From the NCBI RefSeq assembly GCF_003337275.1, contig NZ_QPJQ01000008.1, forward strand, positions 62,001-126,000: a stretch of DNA of 64,000 bases. The letters are read 5' to 3'. Every line of letters starts with the position of its first letter. The stretch's first letter is position 1. Position numbers and translations under genes: made by a program. Origin of the DNA: Marinomonas foliarum (lineage in GTDB: Bacteria > Pseudomonadota > Gammaproteobacteria > Pseudomonadales > Marinomonadaceae). Under the pieces are notes generated by a model. That model saw nothing but the letters and a program-made list of their open reading frames with translations, ran no database searches and had not been told where the DNA came from. Positions 1 through 9,511 of the stretch are shown piece after piece.

Positions 1-2
1 AG

Positions 3-1625
3 TATTTTGGTGTTGATGACGATACGGATTTACGGTCGATTCCATGGAACCGTGGCCGTTACGATATTGCGCAGCTCACCAATCTTTATACTCACAACCA
101 AGCTCGTTTTGACAAAATACTGCTGAGTTTGCAGGAGATCGTTACCGATATTAGCCAAATGAAGGCATTGGCATTCTGTGTTAGCCGTGAGCATGCAAAG
201 TATATGGCGAGCCAATTTGTGCTTAAAGGTATTAAGGCGGATGTGCTGACCAGTGATAACAGCGATGAGCGTCAACAGAAGCAGCAGGCGATTCGTAGCG
301 GACAAATCAATGTGTTGTGTGTCGTGGATATTTTCAATGAAGGGGTCGATATTCCAGAAGTCGATACCTTGCTGTTTTTACGGCCAACGGAAAGTCTCAC
401 CATTTTCTTACAACAGCTTGGCCGTGGTTTGCGCCTAGCTGAAGGAAAGGGATGCTGTACGGTACTAGACTTCGTTGGAAACTCACGACCAGAGTACGAT
501 TTTGCCAATAAATTCAGAGCGTTAATCGGTAGAAGTCCAAAAGCGATCATTGATGAAATCAAACAAGGCTTCCCTCATGCGCCGTTAGGGTGCCGAATTG
601 AGCTGACGAAACGCACCCAAGAGCTGGTCTTGAGTAACATCCGACTAGCAACACTTACTAAAAGCCGTCTGGCGGACATGATTCGCCAATTTCCACAGCA
701 TTCCACACAACCTCTGACACTAGCGAACTTTATTGCTCAGCATCCGCACATTGATTTAAATGAGCTGTATAAACGTGGCAGCTGGGCTGAGCTGGTAGCG
801 AAATCCAAAGATGAAATTAACGAGGGCTCGCGGATCGGTGAAGCCTTTAAAATAGTGCGTAAAGCAATTCATAATCGCATTCTGACCTGTGACGATAATG
901 GTTATTTAAACTTTCTTGCATTGCTTTGTCAGTCTGACTTCAGCGGCATCAGTGCTGACGATCGTCGTACGGTGATGTGCCATTATGACTTCTGGCAAAA
1001 GCCGGGCCCGAATGCTGGCTTTGCATCTTTAGCACAGAGCATCAAACAGCTCAGTCACCTTGGCGTAACGGAGGAGCTGGCCGATGTGATTCGCTGGCAG
1101 CTGGCACGTATCAAGCATGAATTGGTAGATATGAACGAGCTGCCAGAGGTGCCGCTTAAAGTCCATGCTCGCTACGCCCGCGAGCAGATATTAGCGGCAT
1201 TTGGAGCCACCACGTTTGAACGTCAACCGCCTGCACGAGAAGGTGTGTTTGTTATTCAGGATCAAAATATAGAGCTAATGTTTGTCACGCTCGATAAAAA
1301 TGAAAAGCTGTTCTCACCAACTACTATGTACCATGACTACGCCATCAACGAGTCGCTATTTCATTGGCAATCGCAAAACAGCGCAAGGCCGGATCGTGGG
1401 CGTGGTTTGGAATACATCCAGCATCGTGAGATAGGTAAGCGCTTATTCCTATTTGTGCGAGAGCAAAGCAAAGACGAATACGGCCGCACCATGGGTTTCG
1501 TGAGCTACGGGGAAGTGGAATACGTGTCTCACACCGGTTCACAACCGATGAGCATTACATGGCAACTGAAAACACCCATGCCGCACTTCATGTGGCAACA
1601 GGCCGCAAAACTGGCGGTGGGGTAG
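3..1625 (+). CDS. Superfamily 2 helicase with DUF3427-type C-terminus (5' end cut by window)
   Basis: The frame is open from base 3, so the 5' end lies outside the window and about 540 residues are visible. The fragment starts late in the helicase core. The segment VVDIFNEGVDIPEVDTLLF followed by QQLGRGLRLAEGKGCC carries SF2 motifs V and VI, with the arginine-finger region QxxGRGLR. About the last 110 residues (FSPTTMYHDYAIN..., GRGLEYIQHR) resemble DUF3427, a domain found at the C-terminus of large DEAD/DEAH proteins that often carry an N-terminal phospholipase-D-type nuclease. That N-terminal part cannot be checked here. DNA or RNA unwinding in repair or defence is inferred from the family. 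A TTG at 129 is not the true start, because the upstream sequence reads in frame and looks like family sequence. It ends 95 bases before a strong terminator. Confidence 0.85.
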   Translation, partial: YFGVDDDTDLRSIPWNRGRYDIAQLTNLYTHNQARFDKILLSLQEIVTDISQMKALAFCVSREHAKYMASQFVLKGIKADVLTSDNSDERQQKQQAIRSGQINVLCVVDIFNEGVDIPEVDTLLFLRPTESLTIFLQQLGRGLRLAEGKGCCTVLDFVGNSRPEYDFANKFRALIGRSPKAIIDEIKQGFPHAPLGCRIELTKRTQELVLSNIRLATLTKSRLADMIRQFPQHSTQPLTLANFIAQHPHIDLNELYKRGSWAELVAKSKDEINEGSRIGEAFKIVRKAIHNRILTCDDNGYLNFLALLCQSDFSGISADDRRTVMCHYDFWQKPGPNAGFASLAQSIKQLSHLGVTEELADVIRWQLARIKHELVDMNELPEVPLKVHARYAREQILAAFGATTFERQPPAREGVFVIQDQNIELMFVTLDKNEKLFSPTTMYHDYAINESLFHWQSQNSARPDRGRGLEYIQHREIGKRLFLFVREQSKDEYGRTMGFVSYGEVEYVSHTGSQPMSITWQLKTPMPHFMWQQAAKLAVG

Positions 1626-1719
1626 ATTATGTTAGATCACTACAGTGGTTAGCAACTAAGTTGTCCAAGAGGGATACCCATCATTGAAGAACCCCGTTCT
1701 TTCTTGCTCCTTAGATATG

Positions 1720-1745
1720 AAAAAACCGGCCGAAGCCGGTTTTTT
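1720..1745. terminator. Bidirectional intrinsic terminator between helicase gene and yicC
   Basis: A perfect 6-bp stem ACCGGC/GCCGGT with a CGAA loop is flanked by an A-run on the left and a T-run on the right. It sits between two convergent genes and can end transcription from both sides. The rest of 1626-1859 shows no credible gene. Confidence 0.85.
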
Positions 1746-1859
1746 CGCCTTAACTGCCAGCGTAACTGAATCGCTGCGTACAAGGCTGAGTCGTGGAATA
1801 AATTCTAGCATGAATGCTCTTTGATGCAATAAAAAGAGCAATACCGATGCTGGTATACA

Positions 1860-2726
1860 TTACTCAATATTCTGTATCTGTTCCCTCATTTGCTCAATCA
1901 ACACCTTCAATTCCACGGCGCTTTGGGTGGTTTCCACTACGATGGATTTTGACGAAAGGGTGTTGGCTTCGCGGTTGAGTTCTTGCATTAGGAAGTCGAG
2001 TCGGCGGCCGATGGGGCCTTTTTGTTGTAGCTGGCGGCGGACTTCTTTGGTGTGGGTCGCTAGGCGATCCAGTTCTTCGGCCACGTCGGCTTTTTGCGCC
2101 AGTAGGACGATTTCCGCTTCGACGCGCATTGGGTCGAGGTCGACTTTGGCAGCTTCGAGTTTATCCAGTAAGTTTTGCTTTTGCGCCGCGATGATCTCTG
2201 GCAGTTTGGCTTGCACTTCTACAACGATGGCGTCTATGGCATCAAGACGTTGTTCGATAATGTCTTTGAGTTGCGCGCCTTCACGTAGGCGAACTTGGAT
2301 CAGTTCATCGACGCTTGTGTTAAAGAGTTCCACGACCGCTTTTTTGATGATCTCAAAGTCACTGCCTTCTTCGCTCAGGATGCCAGGCCATTTCAGGATG
2401 TCGAGAGGATTGGCAGGGTCCAGATCTTTGAACCATGTGCCAAGCGTTTCTATGGCGTTTGCCAACGCTTGGGCGTTATTTGGGTTGATTGTCAGATTGG
2501 TAGCGGCTTTGTCTACGCCTTGGAAGCGCAGTTGGCATTCTAGTTTGCCGCGGTTGATTTTTTTACGCAGCACGTCACGAAAAGCAAACTCAAGCTCGCG
2601 GAAGTTTTCTGGTAGACGAAAGCTAGGCTCTAGGTAGCGCTGATTCACTGAGCGAACTTCCCAGCTGATGGTTCCCCAATCGTATACGGCTTCTTGGCGT
2701 GAGAAGGCTGTCATGCTTGCTGTCAT
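1860..2726 (-). CDS. yicC: YicC family endoribonuclease
   Basis: A 288-residue protein, the usual length for YicC. The N-terminus MTASMTAFSRQEA and the segment EVRSVNQRYLEP are typical of the family. The C-terminal part (GRRLDFLMQELNREANTL, then VVETTQSAVELKVLIEQMREQIQN) matches the conserved DUF1732 end. YicC is described as an endoribonuclease in enterobacteria and as affecting turnover of small RNAs. It is divergent from rph across 213 bases, the same pairing seen in many gammaproteobacteria, which suggests linked RNA metabolism. Confidence 0.95.
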   Translation of the reverse strand: MTASMTAFSRQEAVYDWGTISWEVRSVNQRYLEPSFRLPENFRELEFAFRDVLRKKINRGKLECQLRFQGVDKAATNLTINPNNAQALANAIETLGTWFKDLDPANPLDILKWPGILSEEGSDFEIIKKAVVELFNTSVDELIQVRLREGAQLKDIIEQRLDAIDAIVVEVQAKLPEIIAAQKQNLLDKLEAAKVDLDPMRVEAEIVLLAQKADVAEELDRLATHTKEVRRQLQQKGPIGRRLDFLMQELNREANTLSSKSIVVETTQSAVELKVLIEQMREQIQNIE

Positions 2727-2896
2727 GTTGAGTACCTAAGTAAAAAATAAATAGAGAGACCTTTGCACGATTACTGTGCTTGCCAGTACTTTGTTAAAAA
2801 TAGAGGCGACATTGTAGCCTAACCAGACTGTGTTCGACAGGTGTGCTCAATGTCATGTTTTCCTGTCGCTGGGGGCGCAATTTTATGTGGGTTCGT

Positions 2897-2902
2897 TATA
2901 AT
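2897..2902 (+). promoter_or_regulatory. Possible -10 box for rph
   Basis: A consensus TATAAT lies 38 bases upstream of the rph start in the yicC-rph divergent region. No convincing -35 is visible at the expected distance, so the assignment is tentative. Confidence 0.3.
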
Positions 2903-2939
2903 TGCGCCTTTATGATGTTTATCGATAGAGAGAGCAAGT

Positions 2940-3659
2940 ATGCGTCCAAGCGGAAGAGAAGCTGATCAATTACGTCCCCTGAAAATCACACGTAATTTTA
3001 CCAAACATGCCGAAGGCTCGGTGCTGATCGAATGTGGCGACACGAAAGTTATTTGTACTGCGACTGTGGTTCATGGCGTGCCGCGTTTTTTGAAAGGCAA
3101 GGGCCAAGGTTGGATCACAGCGGAATACGGTATGTTGCCCCGTTCTACACACAGTCGAGTGGATCGCGAAGCCGCCCGTGGTAAGCAGACTGGCCGTACG
3201 GTTGAAATTCAGCGTTTGATTGGCCGTTCTTTGCGTGCCGCGGTGGATCTTAAAAAATTGGGCGAGAACACGATTACGATTGACTGTGATGTGATTCAAG
3301 CCGACGGCGGCACTCGTACCGCGTCTATCACTGGTGGTTTTGTTGCGTTAGCGGACGCGATGCGTGTCTTGGTTGAGAACAAAAAAATCAAAGCGAATCC
3401 GATCGTATCGCAAATTGCAGCGATTTCTGTGGGCGTTTATAAAGGCGTGCCTGTGTTGGATTTGGACTACCCAGAAGATTCAAACGCTGAAACAGACATG
3501 AACGTTATCATGAACGACAAAGGCGGTTTCATTGAGATCCAAGGCACTGCCGAAGGTGAAGCCTTTAGTGATGAGCAGATGATGGGCATGTTGGCTGTGG
3601 CGCGCAAAGGAATTAATGAAATCATGGAAGCGCAGCGCGCGGCCTTGTTCGACAAATAA
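2940..3659 (+). CDS. rph: Ribonuclease PH
   Basis: A 239-residue phosphorolytic 3'-5' exoribonuclease that trims the 3' ends of tRNA precursors using phosphate. It starts [14 protein letters not shown], as in the family. It contains [12 protein letters not shown] and [19 protein letters not shown] in the core, followed by [18 protein letters not shown], which holds the conserved catalytic acidic residues. Length is normal and no frameshift is seen, unlike the rph-1 allele of E. coli K-12. A terminator follows 60 bases downstream. Confidence 0.97.
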   Translation: MRPSGREADQLRPLKITRNFTKHAEGSVLIECGDTKVICTATVVHGVPRFLKGKGQGWITAEYGMLPRSTHSRVDREAARGKQTGRTVEIQRLIGRSLRAAVDLKKLGENTITIDCDVIQADGGTRTASITGGFVALADAMRVLVENKKIKANPIVSQIAAISVGVYKGVPVLDLDYPEDSNAETDMNVIMNDKGGFIEIQGTAEGEAFSDEQMMGMLAVARKGINEIMEAQRAALFDK

Positions 3660-3718
3660 AAGTTATCTGAATGATTAATAGGAGGCGATAGATGGTTTCG
3701 TCTTCTAATTGAGAATTT

Positions 3719-3748
3719 TTAAAATCTAGCTTCGGCTAGATTTTTTTT
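3719..3748 (+). terminator. Intrinsic terminator after rph
   Basis: The stem AAAATCTAGC/GCTAGATTTT closes on a UUCG tetraloop and runs into an eight-base T tract. It is the natural end of the rph transcript. Confidence 0.9.
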
Positions 3749-3919
3749 GCCTGTTATATCGCAATATGGTGAGTTTTTTGGTTTGTAACGATTTGCAAAG
3801 CAGCCGTCATAAGGGCGTTTAAAGCTTGAGTCACTCTCAATTCTGCTGCATATTTGTACAATGGTAAATAGGTGATGTTTTAGTCTAATTCCCCTGAATA
3901 GAGCGGAGAATAGCGTTAT

Positions 3920-4711
3920 ATGAAAGGAGCCAATCATTTTTTTATTTCTTGTCTTCTAGGCTACCTATTAATGTCTACTGCGCCTATTTATGGCGAAGAA
4001 ATTGTTTTACACACAATTCACTTACCGCCTCATATTATTGACCCTAACATTATTCCTCCACCGGAAGGGTTGGATGAAGACGCTGTATACGGGTTTGATG
4101 TGGATATATTACGTGCGGCTTATGCAACACAAGGTGTGCTAGTACGAGTCGAACTAACGCCTTGGAAGCGTATTATGCGTGACGTTGAAGAGGGGCTGAT
4201 ACTGGGTGCAGTGTCTTGTCGACGGCTTCCAGTACGTGAAACCTTTGCGTTGTTTTCAGCACCGCTGAGTGATTCTGCTAATGCGTTTGTTACTCGTCGC
4301 GCGTTTCTAGATGATGAAGTACCAACTTTGTCTTTGCTAAATCAATACAGCGTGGCTGCAGTAAATGGTTGGTCTCAGACTGATATTTTGAAAGGGGCCA
4401 ATATTCCGTACTACTCGGCTTCTGGGTTAGACCAAGGCATTAACCTTGTGTTACGCCGCAACCACGATATTTTTATGACGGAGCGCGATAGCGCTATTTT
4501 TGCAGCAAGGCGTATGGGAGTCATTGACCAGCTCAGTTTTTATGACGTTTCAGGGTTAGGCCTTGACCATTATGCCGGTTGTTTTAGTAAGAAGTACCCG
4601 AACGCTGAACAATGGCGCGACCTTTTGAATAAAGGGTTAAAAGAATTGAATGAAAGTGGAGAGAGGGACGCGATATTCGAAAGATATGGTCTTCCGTTTC
4701 TATCACATTAG
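3920..4711 (+). CDS. Periplasmic solute-binding (PBPb/family 3-like) protein paired with a c-di-GMP enzyme
   Basis: A 263-residue secreted protein. Residues 1-25 form a signal peptide (hydrophobic FFISCLLGYLLMSTAPIYG). The remainder resembles the bacterial extracellular solute-binding family 3 fold: YGFDVDILRAAYATQ near the start, then TPWKRIMRDVEEG, and a C-terminal LNKGLKELNESGERDAIFERYG typical of such proteins. No ABC permease lies nearby. The next gene, 18 bases downstream, encodes a membrane GGDEF/EAL protein, so this is more likely a ligand sensor feeding that enzyme than part of a transporter. A cGGAG Shine-Dalgarno sequence lies about 11 bases upstream of the ATG. The ligand is unknown. 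Confidence 0.8.
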   Translation: MKGANHFFISCLLGYLLMSTAPIYGEEIVLHTIHLPPHIIDPNIIPPPEGLDEDAVYGFDVDILRAAYATQGVLVRVELTPWKRIMRDVEEGLILGAVSCRRLPVRETFALFSAPLSDSANAFVTRRAFLDDEVPTLSLLNQYSVAAVNGWSQTDILKGANIPYYSASGLDQGINLVLRRNHDIFMTERDSAIFAARRMGVIDQLSFYDVSGLGLDHYAGCFSKKYPNAEQWRDLLNKGLKELNESGERDAIFERYGLPFLSH

Positions 4712-4729
4712 CGCACAGCATGAGGAATT

Positions 4730-7144
4730 ATGTTACCACTTCGCAAGCGTCTTTCTTATAAACAAGCCAAATGGGCATTGATGCTGATTTTATTGCTCAG
4801 CTTGTCGATGAGCTCTCTGCAAATTTTTGTGGATTGGCAAGACGAGAAAGCCACCATTCAATCCCAAGTTATGTCGACATTGTACATCGCCGAGAATGCG
4901 GCGACGGAAGCGGCGTATTCATTGGATGAGGACTTGGCCAAAAAAGTACTTACTGGGTTGATGCGTTCGGACAGTTTTTATAAAGCGCGTTTGGAAGATG
5001 ATTTGGGCTACGAGCTGGCAAGTGCATATCGTCCCTTACAACCTATGTTTTTACGGGGCTTATCTGGAAAAGTTTTTAGTGGTCTACCACAGGACTTCCG
5101 GCTGACGTTAATGCGCCATGCTCATTTGTCTGTGGGGGCTGTTGTTGTCTCGATCGATAGCGGTGCCGTAACGAATGGCTTCTTGTGCCGTAACTTTCGT
5201 TTACTTGCGACGTCACTAATCTCGGCATTGCTGCTTGGTGCGGCTATGTTTATGTTGTTCTACGTGCAGATCTCTCATCCACTTTCTCGACTTATTGAGC
5301 AGTTAGGCATGCTAGAGAAAGAGGATAACGGCCCTGCACAGCTGCGTTTTACTCAGACGGCTCGTGAAGATGAATTGGGTATTTTAGCGCGAACGATCAC
5401 GGCGCTCTGGCATAAACGCAAGAAGGTCGAAACAGAGTTGGCCAAAAGTGAAGCCTACTTCAGGGCGGTACTGCATCAGTCCAGTGAGTGTATGCTACTG
5501 ACCAACTTAAAAGGGCAAATTCTCGATTGCAACGGTGAAGCCTGTCGATTATTGGCGTATGACAAAGCCACATTATTGACGTTAAAAATTCAACATATCG
5601 ATTTTGACCATACTGCAGAGCGATTGAAAGAGTGGGCCGAAAGGCCTCATGGAGAGGCTCAAGTTTATGAGACTAATTACCGTCGTAGTAATGGTGTCGA
5701 TTTCCCTGTCGAAGTGTGTGGAAATATTATCGTTTTGGACCACGATGCGCATTTTCTGGCGTCTTTTCGTGATATCACACAGCGTAGATTAGACCAAGAG
5801 CAAGTTCAGTTTTTAGCGTATTACGATGCATTAACCAACTTACCTAATCGACGTTTTTTAAATCAAAATATCGAGAAAGTAATCGCCATGGCACAGAGCG
5901 AGGGTCACATTGGTGGTCTGTTGTTTATTGATTTAGACCGCTTTAAAAACGTCAATGATTCCATGGGCCACCATATTGGCGATGCGCTTTTGATTGAAGC
6001 GTCGAAGCGTATTTTATCTTGCTTATCCGACGCAGATATTGCCGTTCGAATGGGCGGTGATGAGTTCGTTGTGATGGTTCCAGTGCTCGCTGATGATTTT
6101 GAAAGAGCACAAAATAGAGTGACTGTGCTTGCAGAGACATTATTGCTGCAGTTGTCTCAATCATTTTGTTTGGAGCAGACGGATTTATTTATCTCTGCGA
6201 GTATTGGTATTAGCTTGTTTCCACAGGATGATGCAAATGGCGCACAAATCTTGCGTTATGCCGATACCGCTATGTATGAAGCAAAAGAGAGTGGTCGCAA
6301 TGCCTTCCGTTTTTATCGGCAAGGTATGCAGCAGCAAGTCACCGAGCGCGCGTTACTTGAAAAGGCGCTACACAGTGCGATTAGCAATGATGAATTTTAC
6401 TTGGTGTACCAACCTCAGGTGAATGAATACGGCCAATTGATCGGCTTTGAGGCGCTGTTACGTTGGTTTAACAAGGAATTGGGTTTGGTTCCGCCAAATC
6501 GCTTTATTCCTGTCGCTGAGGAAATCGGCCTAATATACGATATTGGTAATTGGGTCCTTGAAACCGTTTGCCAACAATTGAAAATATGGCAAACCATGGG
6601 CTTACCGGCAGAATTTAAGGGCGTAGCGGTTAATATCAGCCCTCATCAATTTTCCAAAGAGAACTTTGTAGAGACAGTTCAAGGCGTCATAGAGAATGCT
6701 GACATTGACTCTGGTTTGCTGGATCTAGAAATTACCGAAGGTATGTTGGTCGAAAACATCTCCTCTGTTGCAGAGAAAATGTGGCGCCTTAAAGAGCAGG
6801 GAGTGCGTTTTTCTATTGATGATTTTGGTACTGGTTATTCATCGTTACGTTATCTTCAGCATTTCCCGATTAACCAGTTAAAGGTGGATCAATCTTTTGT
6901 TCGAGACCTTTCCTGTGATCCTAAGAGTCATGTGATTATTAATACTATCGTTTCAATGGCGGCGCATATGAACTTGTCTGTTTTAGCAGAAGGGGTGGAG
7001 AGAGTTATTGAAAAAGAAATCTTGAGCGACATCGGCTGCACAACTTACCAAGGTTACTATTTTTCGATGCCAGTAAAAGAGGACCTCGCCACTGAATATC
7101 TTCGTAGTGCGGTGGTTTTTCCGTTACAAGCAGAAAATGTTTAG
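4730..7144 (+). CDS. Membrane PAS-GGDEF-EAL protein (diguanylate cyclase/phosphodiesterase)
   Basis: An 804-residue protein. Domain order by eye: transmembrane helix 13-35, periplasmic region 36-156, transmembrane helix 157-179, HAMP about 180-232, PAS 240-350, GGDEF 355-530, EAL 550-795. The cyclase motif GGDEF (442-446) is intact. An RxxD product-inhibition site is absent at the usual place (SDAD at 433-436). The phosphodiesterase part has EAL (574-576), DDFGTGYSSL (697-706) and LAEGVE (752-757), so both activities look possible. It makes or breaks cyclic di-GMP at the inner membrane. The short periplasmic domain and the adjacent periplasmic binding protein suggest ligand control. Confidence 0.93.
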   Translation: MLPLRKRLSYKQAKWALMLILLLSLSMSSLQIFVDWQDEKATIQSQVMSTLYIAENAATEAAYSLDEDLAKKVLTGLMRSDSFYKARLEDDLGYELASAYRPLQPMFLRGLSGKVFSGLPQDFRLTLMRHAHLSVGAVVVSIDSGAVTNGFLCRNFRLLATSLISALLLGAAMFMLFYVQISHPLSRLIEQLGMLEKEDNGPAQLRFTQTAREDELGILARTITALWHKRKKVETELAKSEAYFRAVLHQSSECMLLTNLKGQILDCNGEACRLLAYDKATLLTLKIQHIDFDHTAERLKEWAERPHGEAQVYETNYRRSNGVDFPVEVCGNIIVLDHDAHFLASFRDITQRRLDQEQVQFLAYYDALTNLPNRRFLNQNIEKVIAMAQSEGHIGGLLFIDLDRFKNVNDSMGHHIGDALLIEASKRILSCLSDADIAVRMGGDEFVVMVPVLADDFERAQNRVTVLAETLLLQLSQSFCLEQTDLFISASIGISLFPQDDANGAQILRYADTAMYEAKESGRNAFRFYRQGMQQQVTERALLEKALHSAISNDEFYLVYQPQVNEYGQLIGFEALLRWFNKELGLVPPNRFIPVAEEIGLIYDIGNWVLETVCQQLKIWQTMGLPAEFKGVAVNISPHQFSKENFVETVQGVIENADIDSGLLDLEITEGMLVENISSVAEKMWRLKEQGVRFSIDDFGTGYSSLRYLQHFPINQLKVDQSFVRDLSCDPKSHVIINTIVSMAAHMNLSVLAEGVERVIEKEILSDIGCTTYQGYYFSMPVKEDLATEYLRSAVVFPLQAENV

Positions 7145-7268
7145 CACATAGCGTCGAGTCTTCTTATGTTTTTGGCGCTAAATGTCAGTCATTGTGCGCG
7201 TTTTTGCGCCTTACAATAGCTGAGTTCTTTGCCATTATCTGTTCACAATAAAAATAAGGAGAAGCAAG

Positions 7269-7802
7269 GTGAACAAACTGATTGGTGGTGTTCGTGTTTG
7301 TGCTGGTATCGTCGCGGTTATGGCGCTAAGCACAGGAGCGCAAGCGTCAAATGACGACTTAGCAGGCAAGTGGCTTTTGCAAGATGCGGGAAGCACGCAA
7401 GATAAGCTAGACGAAGCGGTTGAAAACGTGGCGCAGGAGATGAATTTCTTTATTCGTGCGTTGGCGCGACCGGTATTGAAAAAACAAACACAGATTTGCC
7501 AGCAGTGGACGCTAGGTTGGCAAACCGAGCAGTTCCAATGGCAATGTGACAGTGCCGAGGTGGATTCAATGCCTCTTGCCGCTCAAGGCGATGTGTTTAA
7601 GCAAGACGAAGAAGGGATTGATATATCGGGTACTTATCAGCGTACAACTGATGCCGTTGTGTTGGTATTGGAATCAGAACGCGGTAAACGCACCAATACT
7701 TGGAAGCAAGTAGGCGATAATGAATTGCTGTTTACGGTTAAGCTAGAATCCGAAAAGCTACCAACACCTTTAACTTGGTCCTTGTCCTATAAAAAAGAGT
7801 AA
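7269..7802 (+). CDS. Unknown exported protein, 177 residues
   Basis: Starts with GTG behind a good AAGGAG-like Shine-Dalgarno. Residues 1-26 are a signal peptide ending in a typical ALSTGAQASN cleavage region. The mature part begins DDLAGKWLLQDAG, contains two cysteines (TQICQQW and WQCDSAE) that could form a disulphide, and ends in beta-strand-like sequence (LLFTVKLE, LTWSLSYKKE). This hints at a small periplasmic beta-barrel or lipocalin-like fold, but no family is recognised. It is a separate unit from the GGDEF/EAL gene (124-base gap) and ends in a strong terminator. Confidence 0.75.
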   Translation: MNKLIGGVRVCAGIVAVMALSTGAQASNDDLAGKWLLQDAGSTQDKLDEAVENVAQEMNFFIRALARPVLKKQTQICQQWTLGWQTEQFQWQCDSAEVDSMPLAAQGDVFKQDEEGIDISGTYQRTTDAVVLVLESERGKRTNTWKQVGDNELLFTVKLESEKLPTPLTWSLSYKKE

Positions 7803-7840
7803 TCCTGTTGCTAAGCTGCTTTTTAAGGCTGTTAATAATA

Positions 7841-7880
7841 AAGCCCCAATAGACGCATATACATCTATTGGGGCTTTTTT
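7841..7880. terminator. Bidirectional terminator between the unknown exported protein gene and ushA
   Basis: A 12-bp perfect stem AAGCCCCAATAG/CTATTGGGGCTT (7841-7852 and 7865-7876) is followed by T residues on the plus strand and preceded by A residues. It separates two convergent genes. Confidence 0.9.
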
Positions 7881-7903
7881 GTAGCTATTATGCTGTTTTT
7901 TGA

Positions 7904-9511
7904 TTAACGCTTCACCGCACCTGTTGGCGCAAACTTCGCGCCATCAAGCGGGTAGTTATTACTAATATATTCCACCAAAACATCGGCATCTACATAACCT
8001 GAGTTAACGTAGTTTGGGTGATCAACGATTTTAGGGTAGCCATCACCGCCTGATGCAGAATAGTTATTCATCGCAATACGGTAGGTTTCCCCAGCTTCTA
8101 ATGCTTTACCGTTGACCATGATGTTGCTCGCTTTGTCATCTTTTAATGTCAAAGACACACCGCTGAACTGAGCAAACGCCCCTGTGCCTGCCTGCTTCGC
8201 AGCCAAAGCAGAAAGGTAATCGGTTAGCTCGTCCGCTGTGAAATCAACATAAGACACCATGTTGCCGAAAGGCTGAACTTTCAACACGCTCTTATAGGTG
8301 ACTATCCCTTTTTCTAGGTTGTCACGAATGCCGCCAGAGTTCATGACGCCAATGTCTGCGTTTACTTTTTGCTTCATCGCGAAGGCAATTAGGTTGCCTA
8401 AATTGGTTTCTTGGCTGCGGACAATGCTGCGCTCGCCAACAAAGTCAGCATTTGAGAAGCCAATTTCGACATTCAACTCTTTCTGACCTTTTTCTTGGAA
8501 AGGCGTTAGCATTTCCAGCATGGTTGGGTCTTGGGCGATTTCTTCTTGGATGAAAACTCGCTCAGATTTACCATCGGCATTGGTGACTTTTTTCTTCAGG
8601 TTAACCGGAATGAGTTCGTATTCAGACCACACAATGGCGCCATTTTTGTAGACAAAGTCGAGGCGGCCAACGTATTTACCCCATTCGTGGGCTTGTAGAA
8701 TTAGTGTGCCGTTCTGCTCGTCAGGTTGAGTCAGAGGGTTTTGAGAATGACCACCAACGATAACATCAATACCAGGAACGGTGCGAGCTAGCGTTACATC
8801 ACCTGGCGCATTGCCACCGTAGTTGCCATCTTTGTAGTGGCCCATGTGAGTTACAGCAACCACTAGATCAGCTTTCTTGCGTAGCTCAGGAATCAGTTTT
8901 TTCGCAACCGTGATAGGCGATTCAATCTTGATGCCACCTAGGAATTCAGGGTTACCCAGTTTAGCGGTATCGTCTGTGGTGAAGCCGACAACCGCGATTT
9001 TAAGATCATCTACTTGGAAAATTTTGTAAGCGTCAAACAAAGGCTTGCCCGTTTGCGCGTCTAAAATGTTCGCAGAAAGGAAAGGGAAACCTGCCCATTC
9101 TTGTTGTTTCTTCAGTACAGAAAGCGGGTTGTCGAATTCGTGGTTACCCAGTGCCATTGCATCGTATTTTAGCATCTTCATGCCACGAAAATCTGGCTCT
9201 GCGTCTTGTAGATCAGACTCTGGAACGCCTGTGTTGATGTCACCACCCGATAGCAAAAGGGAATTGCCATCGTCTAATGATACTTCTTCACGAATGTTGT
9301 CGATCAAGGTCTTGCGAGCGGCCATACCGTATTCGCCCTTACTGTTTTGCCAGAAACGACCGTGATGGTCATTGGTGTGCAAAATGGTGACCCGATATTC
9401 TTTGTCCGCTTGCCAATCTGGCTTTTGAGGTCCCATCATTGAACAGGCCGTTACAGAGAGAGCAACGCCTGTAATGGCAAGATTCGTGATCAAACGCTTG
9501 GTAAATTTCAT
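7904..9511 (-). CDS. ushA: 5'-nucleotidase / UDP-sugar hydrolase, lipoprotein type
   Basis: A 535-residue metallophosphoesterase that degrades extracellular nucleotides so their nucleosides and phosphate can be taken up. Metal-site motifs are LHTNDHHGRFW, GGDINTG, GNHEFDNP, THMGHY and GGHSQN. The block GGDINTGVPESDLQDAEPDF is nearly identical to E. coli UshA as remembered. The C-terminal substrate domain includes GGIRDN and SASGGDGYP. Unlike soluble E. coli UshA, the signal peptide ends in a lipobox (SVTAC, Cys 23), as in Vibrio NutA, so it should be membrane-anchored. It is transcribed alone; its upstream region 9512-9761 also holds the terminator of the gts operon. Confidence 0.95.
   Translation of the reverse strand: MKFTKRLITNLAITGVALSVTACSMMGPQKPDWQADKEYRVTILHTNDHHGRFWQNSKGEYGMAARKTLIDNIREEVSLDDGNSLLLSGGDINTGVPESDLQDAEPDFRGMKMLKYDAMALGNHEFDNPLSVLKKQQEWAGFPFLSANILDAQTGKPLFDAYKIFQVDDLKIAVVGFTTDDTAKLGNPEFLGGIKIESPITVAKKLIPELRKKADLVVAVTHMGHYKDGNYGGNAPGDVTLARTVPGIDVIVGGHSQNPLTQPDEQNGTLILQAHEWGKYVGRLDFVYKNGAIVWSEYELIPVNLKKKVTNADGKSERVFIQEEIAQDPTMLEMLTPFQEKGQKELNVEIGFSNADFVGERSIVRSQETNLGNLIAFAMKQKVNADIGVMNSGGIRDNLEKGIVTYKSVLKVQPFGNMVSYVDFTADELTDYLSALAAKQAGTGAFAQFSGVSLTLKDDKASNIMVNGKALEAGETYRIAMNNYSASGGDGYPKIVDHPNYVNSGYVDADVLVEYISNNYPLDGAKFAPTGAVKR

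Noticed and set aside
1656-1841. 61-codon minus-strand open frame between the helicase gene and yicC
   Set aside because: It spans the bidirectional terminator, has no ribosome-binding site and its product looks like translated noncoding DNA.
3719-3937. 72-codon minus-strand frame between rph and the binding-protein gene
   Set aside because: It ends inside the rph terminator stem and has no Shine-Dalgarno.
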